This document shows, piece after piece, positions 1-11,915 of a stretch of DNA of 31,460 nucleotides. How positions within the stretch are numbered: the first letter of the stretch is position 1; every line of letters begins with the position of its first letter. The stretch is taken from assembly GCF_004801315.1 (NCBI RefSeq), contig NZ_SSNW01000067.1, positions 1-31,460 on the forward strand, in the 5' to 3' direction. Both the position numbers and the translations under genes were made by a program. Below the pieces are notes generated by a model. That model did no database searches, was not told the DNA's origin, and saw only the letters and a list, made by a program, of their open reading frames with translations. This DNA comes from Deinococcus sp. Arct2-2. GTDB lineage: Bacteria > Deinococcota > Deinococci > Deinococcales > Deinococcaceae.

Positions 1-183
1 CAGAGAAAGCGTAGCCCCTCCGGGTCACGCTGTGCGCTAGCAACTAGAATTCACCTTATTGACAGCATTTCAGTTTGAGAAGCATCAAATATTTGAGGGC
101 GACAAGGCAACAGCCTAAGCCATTCGTTCGCAGACGTGATGCCACAAATTCCCAAATTGGGACAATCAGCGGCATCACACAGC

Positions 184-208
184 AAAAATCCCACCTGTGA
201 AGGTAGGA
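184..208 (-). terminator. Rho-independent terminator of the tRNA pair
   Basis: Read on the minus strand, an 8-bp stem (TCCTACCT pairing with AGGTGGGA, one G-T pair) closes a 4-nt loop TCAC and is followed by five T residues. It lies 11 nt beyond the CCA end of tRNA-Val, so it should end the transcript that carries both tRNAs. Confidence 0.8.
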
Positions 209-218
209 CATTTTGTCT

Positions 219-293
219 TGGTGGGCGGTATAGGACTTGAACCTACGACCTCTCGCGTGTGAAGCGAATGCTCTACCACTGAGCTAACCGCCC
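219..293 (-). tRNA. tRNA-Val (anticodon CAC)
   Basis: The minus strand folds as a standard cloverleaf. The 7-bp acceptor stem GGGCGGT/ACCGCCC is fully paired, followed by discriminator A and an encoded CCA. The D arm contains AGCTCAGTGGTAGAGC and the T arm contains GGTTCAAGTCC. The anticodon loop is TTCACAC, giving anticodon CAC, which reads GUG valine codons. It lies 27 nt downstream of tRNA-Met on the same strand, and the two are probably co-transcribed. Confidence 0.95.
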
Positions 294-320
294 GAAACCG
301 TACTGCTGCGCTGGAGAATG

Positions 321-398
<78 letters not shown>

Positions 399-465
399 AC
401 TGCCCCAGAGTTGAACGGCACAGGGTTGAACAATCCACAAGGAATCATCCAGACGGGCGAGAGGA

Positions 466-494
466 AGTGTAGCAACGGGGGCGGGCCTTGTCAA
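466..494 (-). promoter_or_regulatory. Housekeeping sigma promoter of the tRNA-Met/tRNA-Val unit
   Basis: On the minus strand a perfect -35 box TTGACA (489-494) is followed by a 17-bp spacer and a -10 box TACACT (466-471). The predicted start is near 459, about 60 nt before tRNA-Met. It is the best consensus promoter in the window, as expected for a stable RNA gene. It lies back to back with the glgA start. Confidence 0.8.
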
Positions 495-547
495 ACTGAC
501 GGCAGTGCTCAGCAGCGTACTGTGTGAATACCGGCAGTCGGGCGGGG

Positions 548-553
548 TAGAGT
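548..553 (+). promoter_or_regulatory. -10 box (TAGAGT) for leaderless glgA
   Basis: TAGAGT fits the Deinococcus TANNNT -10 pattern and is followed by 7 nt and then the ATG at 561. There is no convincing Shine-Dalgarno sequence, so the mRNA probably starts at or next to the start codon. No clear -35 box is visible. Confidence 0.5.
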
Positions 554-560
554 GCGGCCT

Positions 561-1936
<1,376 letters not shown>

Positions 1937-1940
<4 letters not shown>

Positions 1941-2764
1941 GCGCAGGTCTGAGCGTCCTGTCTCTGCTCCCCGAAGACTTGCCACCGCTGCTGGCGGGCC
2001 TGTACGAAGCGCCCGAAGAAGCGGTGGCGTGGATGGCCGGGGCGAGTGTGGCCGCGTGGGTGGCCCTGAACGAGGAAGAAGTCGTGCTGGGCGCAGTCGG
2101 CGCACGCCCCAGCCCCCGCCACGGCGCAGAGTTGGTGGGCGGCGCGTTTCCGGGGCCGGGCCAACACGCGGCGGCGCTGGCCCTCGCCCACGCCGCACAG
2201 GCCGAACTGGGCCGCGTGTACGCCTTTGCCGAGCCGCACCTGTGGCCCTACGAAGCCCTGCTGGGCGCAGGCTGGCGCGAGGTGGGCGCGTACCGCCGCC
2301 TGACCGGGCGAATGCCCCTGCGTCACCTCGACCCGCCCGCCGGAGTGACCCTGCACCCGTTGGCCGCTGTGCAGGATTTGGCCGTCAGGATGGACGCACT
2401 GGCTACTTTTGAAGACCGGGTGGGCCATCACGCCGTCTTACCCGAATTCGCCGCCGACGGCGCAGCGGGCTTCGATTCGCACCTCAGTTGCATTGCACTG
2501 GACGATCAGGGCCGGGGCATCGGCCTGTGCCGCGCCAGTATCGAAGACGGATTGGGGCGCATGGATGCGCCGGGCGTGCATCCCGATTGGCGGGCCAGTG
2601 GACTGCGGGCCGCCTTGTTGGACGCTGTCAACGCGCGGTTGCGGGCAGCGGGCATCACGCAAATCAGCCTCGATTCTTGGGGCGACACGGCGGCGGAACT
2701 GGCGCACGACTTGAAGCTGGGGCTGCATGTGGTGGATGAAACGCCGATTTATTCGGCCCCCTAA
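1937..2764 (+). CDS. GNAT-like N-acetyltransferase (double-domain type)
   Basis: Predicted 275-aa cytoplasmic protein that starts with GTG inside the glgA stop region (GTGA overlap), so the two are very likely translationally coupled. The C-terminal half has the GNAT beta4-alpha3 acetyl-CoA signature around GVHPDWRASGLRAALLD (roughly residues 213-229), followed by a helix and the final beta strands. The N-terminal half looks like a second, degenerate GNAT fold without a clear pyrophosphate-binding motif. This double layout resembles the three proteins encoded at 23012-26123. The substrate is unknown, and coupling to glgA does not by itself show a glycogen role. Confidence 0.75.
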
Positions 2765-3173
2765 TCCGGCTTGGTTTTTGGAATGGCTTGTTGGGGCTTG
2801 TCCCACGCTTTGCCCCACCCCCCAGCCCCTACCCCACCGGGTAGGGGGAGCGGCGCTGCGCTCGGCAGGATTGATCTTGTCGCGTCCAGACTCGGCTCAA
2901 TCGTTCGTTTGAAGCGGAATCGCCAGTCATCTTGATGATGGAATTGGCCCGCCCACTGCGTGGACGACGGCCTCACACGCATTCGGGCTGGGAAGATGTA
3001 GGCCTGCTTTCTCCCTCTCCCCTTGCGGGGGAGGGCGCTGCGAAGCAGCGGGAGGGGGGAAGTGAGCGCCAGTGATTGCCTTTGCTCTTCTTAAACCTCT
3101 CAACCCTTAGACCACCCCCACACAACCCGTATCCCGCCCCCATCCCACCCCCGAATGCTCTACCATTTCCGGC
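2765..3173 (+). other. Intergenic region with G/C-run repeat units
   Basis: No credible gene is seen in these 409 bases. Two G/C-rich imperfect palindromes lie here: 2813-2872 (runs of C, then GGGTAGGGGGAGCGG) and 3009-3061 (CTCCCTCTCCCCTTGCGGGG and on). The second matches the right half of the composite repeats at 14727 and 31325. The last bases contain the -10 box of the next gene. Confidence 0.6.
3161..3166 (+). promoter_or_regulatory. -10 box (TACCAT) for leaderless trmJ-like gene
   Basis: TACCAT fits TANNNT and is followed by 7 nt and the GTG at 3174, with no Shine-Dalgarno sequence between. It supports this GTG as the true start. Confidence 0.55.
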
Positions 3174-4004
3174 GTGAGCGGCGACGAAGGCAAGCGTGAA
3201 AGCAGAAGCGAAGGCAGCAGGAACGAGGGCCACACCGAGAGCAGTCATCTGAATTTGGCGGTGGTGCTGGTGTCGCCCAAAACGCCCGGCAACATCGGCT
3301 CGGCGGCGCGGGCGATGTTGAATATGGGGGCCAGCGACCTGCGCCTCGTGGCTCCGCGCTGCAACCATTTGGATTCGCAGGCGGTGGCGATGGCTGTCCA
3401 CGCCGATATTCTGTTGCGTTCGGCCCGTGTGTATCCCACCTTGCGCGACGCTTTGGCCGACCGCGACATCAGCGTCGGCACCACCGCCCGCCAGCGCGGA
3501 GATTTGCCGCCGCCACGTCATCCGGCGCAGTTGCGGCCTTTGGTTCGCGCTGCTGCCGCCCCCGCGTTGGTGTTTGGCCCCGAGGAAACTGGCCTGATCA
3601 ACAGCGATTTGGAACAATGCCAAGTCACGGTCAGGATTCCTACCGGCGATTACGCCAGTCTGAACTTGGCGCAGGCCGTGCTGCTGGTGTGCTACGAGTT
3701 TCTGCAGGGACTGGACGATGTGCCCGACCTAGAGCGCAAAACCGCCACCCGCGAAGAGATGGAAGCCATGTACGGCCACTTGCAAGAGACCATGCACCTG
3801 ATCGGCTACACCGACGCCGTGCGTGCCCGCCATACGCTGCGGCTGTGGCGAGCCATGCTAGACCGCGCCTTGATGAGCAGCGCCGAGAGCCGTCTGTTCC
3901 GGGGGTTGTTGCGGCAAGTGCATTGGAAGGTGGGCGACGCGGGACGGTGGGGAGCAGAGGAGGGGGCGACGAGAGAAAACAACGACGACCTCAGCGAATC
4001 CTGA
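3174..4004 (+). CDS. trmJ: SPOUT-family RNA methyltransferase, TrmJ-like
   Basis: Predicted SAM-dependent 2'-O-methyltransferase of the SpoU/TrmH superfamily. It is closest in layout to TrmJ, which methylates residue 32 in the tRNA anticodon loop. It has 276 aa. The three SPOUT motifs are visible: motif 1 SPKTPGNIGSAARAMLNMG with Asn40 and Arg46, motif 2 FGPEETGLIN (134-143), and motif 3 SLNLAQAVLLVCYEF, which form the trefoil-knot SAM site. A C-terminal helical tail of about 90 residues matches the TrmJ dimerisation region. The first ~25 residues are polar and family-atypical, but a leaderless promoter supports the GTG start. TrmH or another 2'-O-methyltransferase is the alternative. Confidence 0.85.
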   Translation: MSGDEGKRESRSEGSRNEGHTESSHLNLAVVLVSPKTPGNIGSAARAMLNMGASDLRLVAPRCNHLDSQAVAMAVHADILLRSARVYPTLRDALADRDISVGTTARQRGDLPPPRHPAQLRPLVRAAAAPALVFGPEETGLINSDLEQCQVTVRIPTGDYASLNLAQAVLLVCYEFLQGLDDVPDLERKTATREEMEAMYGHLQETMHLIGYTDAVRARHTLRLWRAMLDRALMSSAESRLFRGLLRQVHWKVGDAGRWGAEEGATRENNDDLSES

Positions 4005-4047
4005 CCCCACTCCCGCATCCCTTACCCTTCCCGTCCCCCCGTTTGCC

Positions 4048-4053
4048 TATGCT
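4048..4053 (+). promoter_or_regulatory. -10 box (TATGCT) for leaderless sensor kinase gene
   Basis: TATGCT fits TANNNT and stands 6 nt before the ATG at 4060, with no Shine-Dalgarno sequence. The kinase therefore probably has its own promoter despite being only 55 bp from the upstream stop. Confidence 0.55.
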
Positions 4054-4059
4054 ACGGCT

Positions 4060-5820
4060 ATGACCGAGGCCCGCCCCTCACCTGTGCCTAGTACGCCTAT
4101 GCCAGCGCCCATGCCCGCCGCGCCGCCTGCCTATGTCCCGGGCGAGGTGCGGCTGTCTGACCGGGTGCGCTTAATCCGCAACACGCTGCCGCCCCTGATC
4201 GTGCTGGTGGTGGTCACGGTGGAATTGCTGATTGCCCAACTCCGCAATGCGGGGGGCGAGGTATGGGCGCACCTGCTGTTTTACGGCCTCGTGGGGCCAG
4301 CCGTGACCTTTTTTAGTGTGGAATGGATTGCCGAAGGCACGCGGGCGCGGGAGCGGGCCGAGCGGGAACTGCGCGACTTGTACGGCCAACTGAGTGCGTC
4401 TCATGCGCGGCTGCGGGCAGTGCAGGAACTGATGCGTGACCTGACCGACGCCCCCGATATGGGCGCAGTCGTAGAAGTAGCGGCACGCGGCGCGGTGCGG
4501 GTCACGGGGGCCACGCACGCCACCCTAACCGTACCGGGTGGGCTGAGCGGCACGGCACGCGGCGAAACCCTGCTGGCCTCGCCTAGCGCCGACCTGTACG
4601 CCCTGAAAGTGGGCATTCCGGGCGGCGGCGCGATGGCCCTGCACTTTGAAACCCCGCCTACGCCGGAGATGGAAGCGCTGGCCCAAGCCCTCGCCGCCGA
4701 AGTTGCCAACGGCGTAGAAGCCGCCCGCCAACGCACGCTGGATTTGATGACGCTGTATTCGGTGGATCAGTCTATTCGGGCCGAACGCAACATGCGCCGA
4801 TTGCTGTCGCGGGTCACGCGCAATATGGCGGGGCGCTTGCGGGTGGATGCGCGGGCCGCCTACCTGACCGATCAGGACGGCCTCTTACGGCTGGAATACG
4901 CACAGGATAAAACCGGAGAATCGGGCGCGGGCACGCCAGCCCCAGCGTTTGCGTTGCGGGTGGCGCAGGCCGGAACGCCACTGGTGGCCACCCCCGAAGA
5001 AGCCGCCGAAGTGTTTGCCGGAGCCGCCAGTGCGCTGGGCTTTCCCATGCGCGACGACGAGGACTTGGTGGGCGTGCTGGTGCTGGGAGACGCCCGCGCC
5101 GACGCTTTCGAAGACGCCCGTATTCCGCTGCTGGCCCTCATGGCAGGGCAGGCCACGCTGGCCGTTCGCAACGCCCGCGCCTACCTCTATTCCGAAGAAC
5201 TCGCCATCAGCGACGAACGCGCCCGGATTGCCCGCGAGATTCATGACGGCGTGGCGCAGTCGCTCGCGTTTGCCGCCCTGAAACTGGACGTGGTGGCCCG
5301 CCAAGTTCACACCCAGCCCGAGCAGGCCGAAGCTGAAGTGAAAGCCGCCAGCGCCCTACTGCGCGAGCAGATTCGGGAAGTCCGGCGCTCTATTTTTGCG
5401 CTGCGTCCGATAGATCTGGAACGCTACGGCCTGCTGGAAACTGTACGGCGCTACGTGGAAGACTTTGGGCAGCAAAACCGCGTGAGGAGCGTGCTGAGCG
5501 TCACCGGAGACATCACCCTCTCGCCCAGCGACGAGGCCGTCGTGTTCCGCATTTTGCAAGAAAGCCTGAACAATATCGCCAAGCACGCCCGCGCCCACGA
5601 GGTGAAAGTGAGCCTGCACGGGGCCGCCCACGTGACCTTGCGGGTGCAGGACGACGGCGCGGGCTTTGACCCGGAGCAGGTCAGCGGGCGGGTCAGCAGT
5701 GCGGGCGGGCTGGGACTGATGCAAATGCGCGAGCGCGTAGAGGCCAGAGGCGGCACTTACCGCGTGCTGAGTGCGCCCGGACACGGCACGGTGGTAGAGG
5801 CGGAAGTGCCGCAGGCGTGA
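4060..5820 (+). CDS. Membrane sensor histidine kinase with GAF domains (NarL/HPK7 type)
   Basis: 586-aa two-component sensor. A proline-rich N-terminus is followed by two hydrophobic spans (about residues 41-61 and 69-91), a coiled-coil linker, one or two GAF-like sensory domains (about 120-225 and 230-375), a HisKA_3 dimerisation helix and a HATPase_c domain. The phospho-acceptor is His395 in the motif AREIHDGVAQS, typical of kinases paired with NarL/LuxR-type regulators. The N box is ESLNNIAKHA (Asn504/505), the G1 box is DDGAGFD (531-537) and the G2 box is GGLGLMQMRER. The extracytoplasmic loop between the spans is very short, so the signal is probably sensed in the membrane or cytoplasm. 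No response regulator is encoded nearby. Confidence 0.92.
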   Translation: MTEARPSPVPSTPMPAPMPAAPPAYVPGEVRLSDRVRLIRNTLPPLIVLVVVTVELLIAQLRNAGGEVWAHLLFYGLVGPAVTFFSVEWIAEGTRARERAERELRDLYGQLSASHARLRAVQELMRDLTDAPDMGAVVEVAARGAVRVTGATHATLTVPGGLSGTARGETLLASPSADLYALKVGIPGGGAMALHFETPPTPEMEALAQALAAEVANGVEAARQRTLDLMTLYSVDQSIRAERNMRRLLSRVTRNMAGRLRVDARAAYLTDQDGLLRLEYAQDKTGESGAGTPAPAFALRVAQAGTPLVATPEEAAEVFAGAASALGFPMRDDEDLVGVLVLGDARADAFEDARIPLLALMAGQATLAVRNARAYLYSEELAISDERARIAREIHDGVAQSLAFAALKLDVVARQVHTQPEQAEAEVKAASALLREQIREVRRSIFALRPIDLERYGLLETVRRYVEDFGQQNRVRSVLSVTGDITLSPSDEAVVFRILQESLNNIAKHARAHEVKVSLHGAAHVTLRVQDDGAGFDPEQVSGRVSSAGGLGLMQMRERVEARGGTYRVLSAPGHGTVVEAEVPQA

Positions 5821-5840
5821 AGGGTGGGGGAGTTGAGGCT

Positions 5841-5946
5841 GCGTGTAAACCCCCAGTCTGCTTCCGCAGCCAGCCCCCCTTAAGGGGAGCGCAAGAGCTT
5901 TTAGTCCTCCCCTTGAGGGGGGGCGTTGCGCCAGCAAAGGGGGGAG
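5841..5946 (+). repeat. Dispersed ~110-bp repeat, family 1 (copy A)
   Basis: Begins GCTGCGTGTAAACCCCC near 5838, continues with AGTCTGCTTCCGCAGCC, the palindrome CCCCTTAAGGGG and then GGGGGGGCGTTGCG. It matches copy C at 18984 in the same orientation and copies B (11598) and D (21468) in the opposite orientation. It lies between the sensor kinase gene and the SRPBCC gene. Confidence 0.85.
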
Positions 5947-5997
5947 CAACGACTACAAGGAATAAACAGCCGCCCGACTTTTCCCGCCGCCCCGCGC

Positions 5998-6003
5998 TAC
6001 AGT
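5998..6003 (+). promoter_or_regulatory. Possible -10 box (TACAGT) for the SRPBCC gene
   Basis: TACAGT fits TANNNT and is 10 nt before the ATG at 6014. A transcript starting 6-7 nt downstream would have only a few leader bases. The box overlaps the alternative GTG at 6002 and argues against that start. Confidence 0.4.
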
Positions 6004-6013
6004 GAGGGCAGTC

Positions 6014-6568
6014 ATGTCGGAAACCATCAGTATCAAGCAAAACATCATGGTCAGGTCGCGCCCGGACGTGCTTTACCGCCTTGCGCTGGAACCCAAGCGC
6101 CGCCTGAAATGGGATCCAAATCTCACCAAAGCGGAGTACTCGGAGGCCGACGCCCGCCTGACCAACAACGTGCTGGTGCGCTTTAAATTTTCGCGGCGGC
6201 TGTTGGGGCTAGGCTTTACGGCCAAATACGGGCAGTTGCAGGCTCCGCAGCGCGGCGGTTGGGAAAGCGTGCGGAACGTGGGGCCGCTGGAAAAACTGAC
6301 CCAAGGCTGGACGTTCAAGGCCACTCCCGGCGGCACCGAAGTGACCATGACCCTGAACGGGCGGGTACGCTACAAGTGGATCAAAACCCCGATAGAGCGC
6401 ATCCTGAACAACATGGTCGTGTCTACCCTGATGGCCCTCCAGCGCACGGTAGACGCGCAGGGCGCACAACTGATGGAAGACGTGAGCCGCGACATGCAAA
6501 AGCGCCAAGAAGAAGAGCGCAAGGCCATGAAAGAGGCTGAAAAAGCCGCCCGCAAGCGCAAAAAGTAA
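6014..6568 (+). CDS. SRPBCC (START/Bet v1-like) family protein
   Basis: 184-aa protein that begins with a beta strand, SETISIKQNIMVRSRPDVLY, typical of the polyketide-cyclase/SRPBCC fold: a hydrophobic cavity protein often binding lipids or other ligands. The last third is a long helix (about 125-160) and a highly charged, lysine-rich tail RKAMKEAEKAARKRKK that could bind nucleic acid or acidic membranes. No catalytic motif can be assigned. Start ATG 6014 is chosen; a GTG at 6002 would add four residues but overlaps the likely -10 box. Function unknown. Confidence 0.75.
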   Translation: MSETISIKQNIMVRSRPDVLYRLALEPKRRLKWDPNLTKAEYSEADARLTNNVLVRFKFSRRLLGLGFTAKYGQLQAPQRGGWESVRNVGPLEKLTQGWTFKATPGGTEVTMTLNGRVRYKWIKTPIERILNNMVVSTLMALQRTVDAQGAQLMEDVSRDMQKRQEEERKAMKEAEKAARKRKK

Positions 6569-6657
6569 CGCGAGTCGTAGAGCTGCCCCACCCCAAAATG
6601 GGCCGACTTGATTAAGCGACTCTCTATACCGGCAACCCCCACATCCTGAACCCCGCG

Positions 6658-6663
6658 TATATT
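6658..6663 (+). promoter_or_regulatory. -10 box (TATATT) upstream of gnd
   Basis: TATATT lies 54 nt before the gnd ATG. The gene also has a strong Shine-Dalgarno sequence (GGGAGGT, 6706-6712, 5 nt before ATG), so unlike many neighbours it has a conventional leader. No clear -35 box is seen. Confidence 0.4.
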
Positions 6664-6717
6664 GCCTGACAGTGATGGCACGCGGGCTGGAAGCGGTTCC
6701 GTGCCGGGAGGTCGCGC

Positions 6718-7793
6718 ATGAAAATAGGCATGATTGGTCTGGGGAAAATGGGCGGCAACATGGTGCTGCGCCTGACGCAGGGCGGGCAACAAGTGGTGGG
6801 CTATGACCGCACCGAAGCGAACGTCGCCAATATCGAGGCGCACGGGGCACAGGGCGCACGCAGCATGGACGAACTGATTGCCGCGCTGGGCGAGCCGGGA
6901 TCGCGGGCCGTGTGGATGATGGTTCCTGCCGGGCAGGTCACGCAGGCTGTCGTGGATGATCTGGCGTCGCGCCTTGCACCCGGCGACATCATCATCGACG
7001 GTGGCAACTCCAACTTTAAGGATTCCAAGCGCCGCGCCGAGGAACTGGCCGTTCAGGGCATCGAGTTTGTGGATGTGGGCACGTCGGGCGGAATTTGGGG
7101 CCTGAAAGAAGGCTACGCTATGATGATGGGCGGCACCGTAGAAGCCATTGAGCGCCTGCGTCCCGTGTTTGAAGCGCTTGCACCCGCGCCAGATAAGGGC
7201 TGGGGCCGCATGGGGCCGTCCGGGTCAGGGCATTACGTAAAAATGGTGCACAACGGCATCGAGTACGGCATGATGCAGGCCTACGCCGAGGGCTTTGAGA
7301 TGCTGGGGGCCAAAGAGGAATTCGGGCTGGATCTGGCCCAAATTGCCGAATTGTGGCGGCACGGCAGCGTGGTTCGCAGTTGGCTGCTTGACCTGACCGC
7401 CGAAGCCCTGCAAAGCGACGCCTCCTTCCATGACCTGTCCGACTACGTGGCCGACAGTGGTGAGGGCCGCTGGACGATCATCGATTCGATTGAACTGGGC
7501 ATTCCCACGCCAGTGATTACGCTCAGTACCCAGATGCGGTTCCGCAGTCAGCAGGAAGTGAGCTACGCGGGCCAGATGCTGTCGGCCATGCGCCGCGCTT
7601 TTGGTGGACACGCCGTGAAAAAGCTGGAAGTCGGCAAGCAGGAAAGCGTAGTGCCCAGCGTGAAAGCCGGAGAACATCCCAGCGCCGCCGCGCCGCAAAA
7701 CATTTCTAACAAAGTGGCTGTCCCCGACAGCGGCAGTGCGGCTGAAGCACAGCAATTGGGCGAAGCAGGCCAGCAGCGCGTGAAGGGCGACGC

Positions 7794-7797
<4 letters not shown>
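6718..7797 (+). CDS. gnd: 6-phosphogluconate dehydrogenase, decarboxylating (short form)
   Basis: Oxidises 6-phosphogluconate to ribulose 5-phosphate and CO2 with NAD(P)+ reduction, the third step of the oxidative pentose-phosphate branch. The N-terminal Rossmann motif is GLGKMGGNM, followed by [12 protein letters not shown] and the substrate motif [19 protein letters not shown]. The catalytic Lys/Asn segment is [22 protein letters not shown]. The core of about 300 residues matches the short, GntZ/YqeC-like form. Residues ~303-359 form an extra Ala/Gln/Ser-rich low-complexity tail. Its stop overlaps the zwf GTG (GTGA), so gnd and zwf are translationally coupled. Confidence 0.95.
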
Positions 7798-9533
<1,736 letters not shown>

Positions 9534-9540
9534 GAGGCTT

Positions 9541-9640
9541 GTCTCAGGGTCTAGGGTCTAAGAGACTAAGGGCAAGAGATTCAGGCGCGTGTGGGCCATC
9601 TGTTCTTAGACCCTTCGACCCTTTGACCCTTAGACTTCCC
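9541..9640 (+). repeat. Short GGGTCTAAG-type repeats between zwf and opcA
   Basis: AGGGTCTAGGGTCTAAGAG (from about 9546) and its inverted counterpart around TAGACCCTTCGACCC (from about 9607) could fold back on each other. Similar runs occur at 22974-23005, 27365-27390 and 31304-31324. Confidence 0.6.
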
Positions 9641-9675
9641 CCCGCCCAACCGTTACACCGCACCAGAGGCACGCC

Positions 9676-10620
9676 ATGACCTACGCCACCGACCTGAAAG
9701 CCATCGGCCCCGCCGACACCACCGTGCGCCGTGCCCAACAGACCCTTGATGAACTGTGGGCGCAGACGCAGGTGGAAACGCGGGCCTACACGGGAAATAT
9801 TGTGGCCCTGACCGTCAAGAAGCACTTGGGGCGGGTAGAAGAAGCGTTGGCTGGACTGGAAGGCCGCTACGCCGGACGCCAGATTATCGGCGTGATGGAC
9901 GGCACCGAAGACGTGGTTGTTCACGCGACGTTGGTGCCGCAACCGGGCGGCCTGTACGTAGAGCGCCTGATTCTGAATGCCAGTGCCGAACAGCTTCAGG
10001 GCGCGATTTTGCCCCTGCTGCGGCCCGCCACCGTGAACCATGTCTGGTGGGGTGCAGATTCAGCCCCCACAGGCGTGCTGATGGCCGAATTGACCGATAT
10101 TGCCGATCAGGTCATTGCCGACAGCCTGACGCTGGACATTCCGCCTGCCCGCCACTACGCGCTGGCCGACTTGGGCTGGAGCCGCAGCGCAGGCTGGCGT
10201 GAGGCGCTGGCACAGGTGTTCGATTCCAGCGACGCCGCCCGCCAACTGCCCCGCGTAGAACACCTGACCGTGCGCTATTCGGGCAGCAAAGACCTGCCCG
10301 CCCGCCTATTTGCCGGATTTATTGCCGACACACTGGGCTGGAAGAATATGAACAACGTAGAACTGAAGCGCTCGCGCTGCCACCGCGAAAACGGCGACCT
10401 GTGCGGCGCAGAACTGACCGGCGACGGGGTACGCTTTGCCCTGAGTGCCGAAGACGGCGACCTGACCCGCGTGGAATCCCGCTGGGACGACCTGAGCCGC
10501 GTGACCGAAGTGAACGTGCCACAGATGAGCCTTGCCGAAGGACTGGCCCGCGTGATGGCCCGCCCCGAACGCGGCGAAGGCTTTGAGCGGGCTTGGAAAT
10601 TGGCGAAAGCGAGCTTGTAA
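9676..10620 (+). CDS. opcA: Glucose-6-phosphate dehydrogenase assembly protein OpcA
   Basis: 314-aa soluble protein matching the OpcA family, a redox-linked allosteric activator of Zwf first described in cyanobacteria and also found in actinobacteria and Deinococci. The call rests on overall sequence character and on position directly after zwf and before pgl, the usual context. It has no enzymatic motif. Start ATG 9676 has an AGAGG ribosome site 6 nt upstream. In the C-terminal half two cysteines (in [16 protein letters not shown]) could be a redox pair, as proposed for cyanobacterial OpcA. Confidence 0.9.
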   Translation: MTYATDLKAIGPADTTVRRAQQTLDELWAQTQVETRAYTGNIVALTVKKHLGRVEEALAGLEGRYAGRQIIGVMDGTEDVVVHATLVPQPGGLYVERLILNASAEQLQGAILPLLRPATVNHVWWGADSAPTGVLMAELTDIADQVIADSLTLDIPPARHYALADLGWSRSAGWREALAQVFDSSDAARQLPRVEHLTVRYSGSKDLPARLFAGFIADTLGWKNMNNVELKRSRCHRENGDLCGAELTGDGVRFALSAEDGDLTRVESRWDDLSRVTEVNVPQMSLAEGLARVMARPERGEGFERAWKLAKASL

Positions 10621-10689
10621 GAACAGTTAGTGGTAAGTGGTTAGTAGTGAGTGGGAAAAACACTAAAGAATCTAGGTCTTAGCTCCCTA

Positions 10690-10788
10690 ACCCTTGGCTT
10701 GCAAAGCTCCGCAGGAGAGGGGGGAGGGCTGGGGACTCGCAGAGCTGCGCAGCAGAGGGGGTGAGTGAGCAAAGCGATTGCCCTTCTA
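10690..10788 (-). repeat. Composite G/C-run repeat, family 2 (inverted copy)
   Basis: The unit ends GGGTGAGTGAGCAAAGCGATT, the reverse complement of the start of the copies at 14727 and 31325, and includes GGAGAGGGGGGAGGGCTGGGG. It occupies the space between opcA and pgl; together with flanking bases it separates the two genes by 225 bp. Confidence 0.75.
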
Positions 10789-10845
10789 ACCTCAGCAATC
10801 CTCCCAAAAACACACCTTTCGTTCCCTCTTTTTGGCGGTGCAAGC

Positions 10846-11523
10846 ATGAATATCCGAACTTTTCCTACTCCTGAACTGACTGCGGCTGGCGCTGCCGAAG
10901 CTTTTGCCCAAACAGCGCGGGCGGCGGTGCGTGACCGGGGCGCGTTCCGTGTGGCCCTGTCGGGTGGCAGCACGCCCAAGCTGATGTACCGCATCCTGCG
11001 CGACATGCCCGAAATGCCGTGGCACGCAGTTCACATCTATTTCAGCGATGAGCGCAGCGTGGGCGCAGACAGCCCCGACAGCAATTACCGGTTGGCGCAA
11101 GACGAACTCCTGAACCATGTGCCGGTGCCCACTGCCCAAGTTCACCGGATGGCGGGCGAGGTAGAGCCGCTGACAACGGCAGCCGAAGCTTACGCTGCGC
11201 TGCTGCCCGCCCAACTGGACGCCGTGCTGCTGGGCATGGGCGACGACGGCCACACCGCCAGTCTGTTTCCCAGCACCGACGCACTACAGGCGAGCGGGCG
11301 CGTGGCAGCCAACTTTGTGCCCCGTCTGGATACGGGCCGCCTGACCTTCACTTACGCCGAAATCAACGCGGCACGCGAACGCTGGATTTTGGTTACGGGT
11401 GCGGGCAAGGCGGGCGTGTTGCGGCAGGTGCAGGGAGGCGAGGGCGGCTACCCCATCGCAGGCGTGCAGAACGCAATTTGGTTTGTAGACGCGGCGGCCG
11501 GGGCAGAGTTGCAACAGGCCTGA
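10846..11523 (+). CDS. pgl: 6-phosphogluconolactonase (DevB/Pgl type)
   Basis: Hydrolyses 6-phosphoglucono-1,5-lactone to 6-phosphogluconate, the step between Zwf and Gnd, in the cytoplasm. It is 225 aa, normal for the DevB/SOL family. Conserved segments are ALSGGSTPK (38-46), the YFSDER motif and [15 protein letters not shown], which holds the catalytic His. ATG 10846 is chosen because family members begin just ahead of the TFPTPELTA region; an upstream in-frame GTG near 10765 would add 27 residues encoded by repeat DNA. It completes the gnd-zwf-opcA set and is followed by a strong terminator. Confidence 0.94.
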   Translation: MNIRTFPTPELTAAGAAEAFAQTARAAVRDRGAFRVALSGGSTPKLMYRILRDMPEMPWHAVHIYFSDERSVGADSPDSNYRLAQDELLNHVPVPTAQVHRMAGEVEPLTTAAEAYAALLPAQLDAVLLGMGDDGHTASLFPSTDALQASGRVAANFVPRLDTGRLTFTYAEINAARERWILVTGAGKAGVLRQVQGGEGGYPIAGVQNAIWFVDAAAGAELQQA

Positions 11524-11597
11524 GCGGTTGCCCCTGCCTACCTTTCAAACTCAACTCTTGATTCCAGCCGAGTTAGGCAACACTGGAGAGACATGGA

Positions 11598-11708
11598 GTT
11601 GGAAGGTGAACCCCCCCGTTGCTGACGCAACGCCCCCCCTTAAGGGGAGGACAAAAGCTGTTGCGCTCCCCTTGAGGGGGGCTGGCTGCGAAGCAGACTG
11701 GGGGGTTC
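11598..11708 (-). repeat. Dispersed ~110-bp repeat, family 1 (copy B, inverted)
   Basis: Starts GTTGGAAGGTGAACCCCCCC and ends GCGAAGCAGACTGGGGGGTT. It is nearly identical to copy D at 21468 and is the reverse complement of copies A and C. It lies between pgl and its terminator. Confidence 0.85.
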
Positions 11709-11757
11709 GCCCGAAATCGTCAACGCTCAACACTTGCCTACCACTCAACCCCAAGAA

Positions 11758-11782
11758 GGCCGCTCCCCCAGCGGTCTTTTTT
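11758..11782 (+). terminator. Rho-independent terminator after pgl
   Basis: Stem GGCCGCT/AGCGGTC (one G-T pair) with a 5-nt loop CCCCC is followed by six T residues; the stem can extend by A-T pairs. It ends the pentose-phosphate gene cluster 235 bp beyond pgl, with repeat copy B in between. Confidence 0.85.
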
Positions 11783-11915
11783 CTATCCAAGCCGGATGCA
11801 CAACTTCTAAACTCTTAGTCATTTGTCACATTTGGGGGCGCTAGTGTGGCCGCAGTTCTGTATGTTGGAACCTGTACCCGAAACCTATTTCTCTCCCCCA
11901 TTCCCCGGAGGCTCC

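Noticed and set aside
136..178. IS terminal inverted repeat or rho-independent terminator
   Set aside because: The arms are only 8 bp, there is no T tract and no transposase nearby; kept only as context for the flank.
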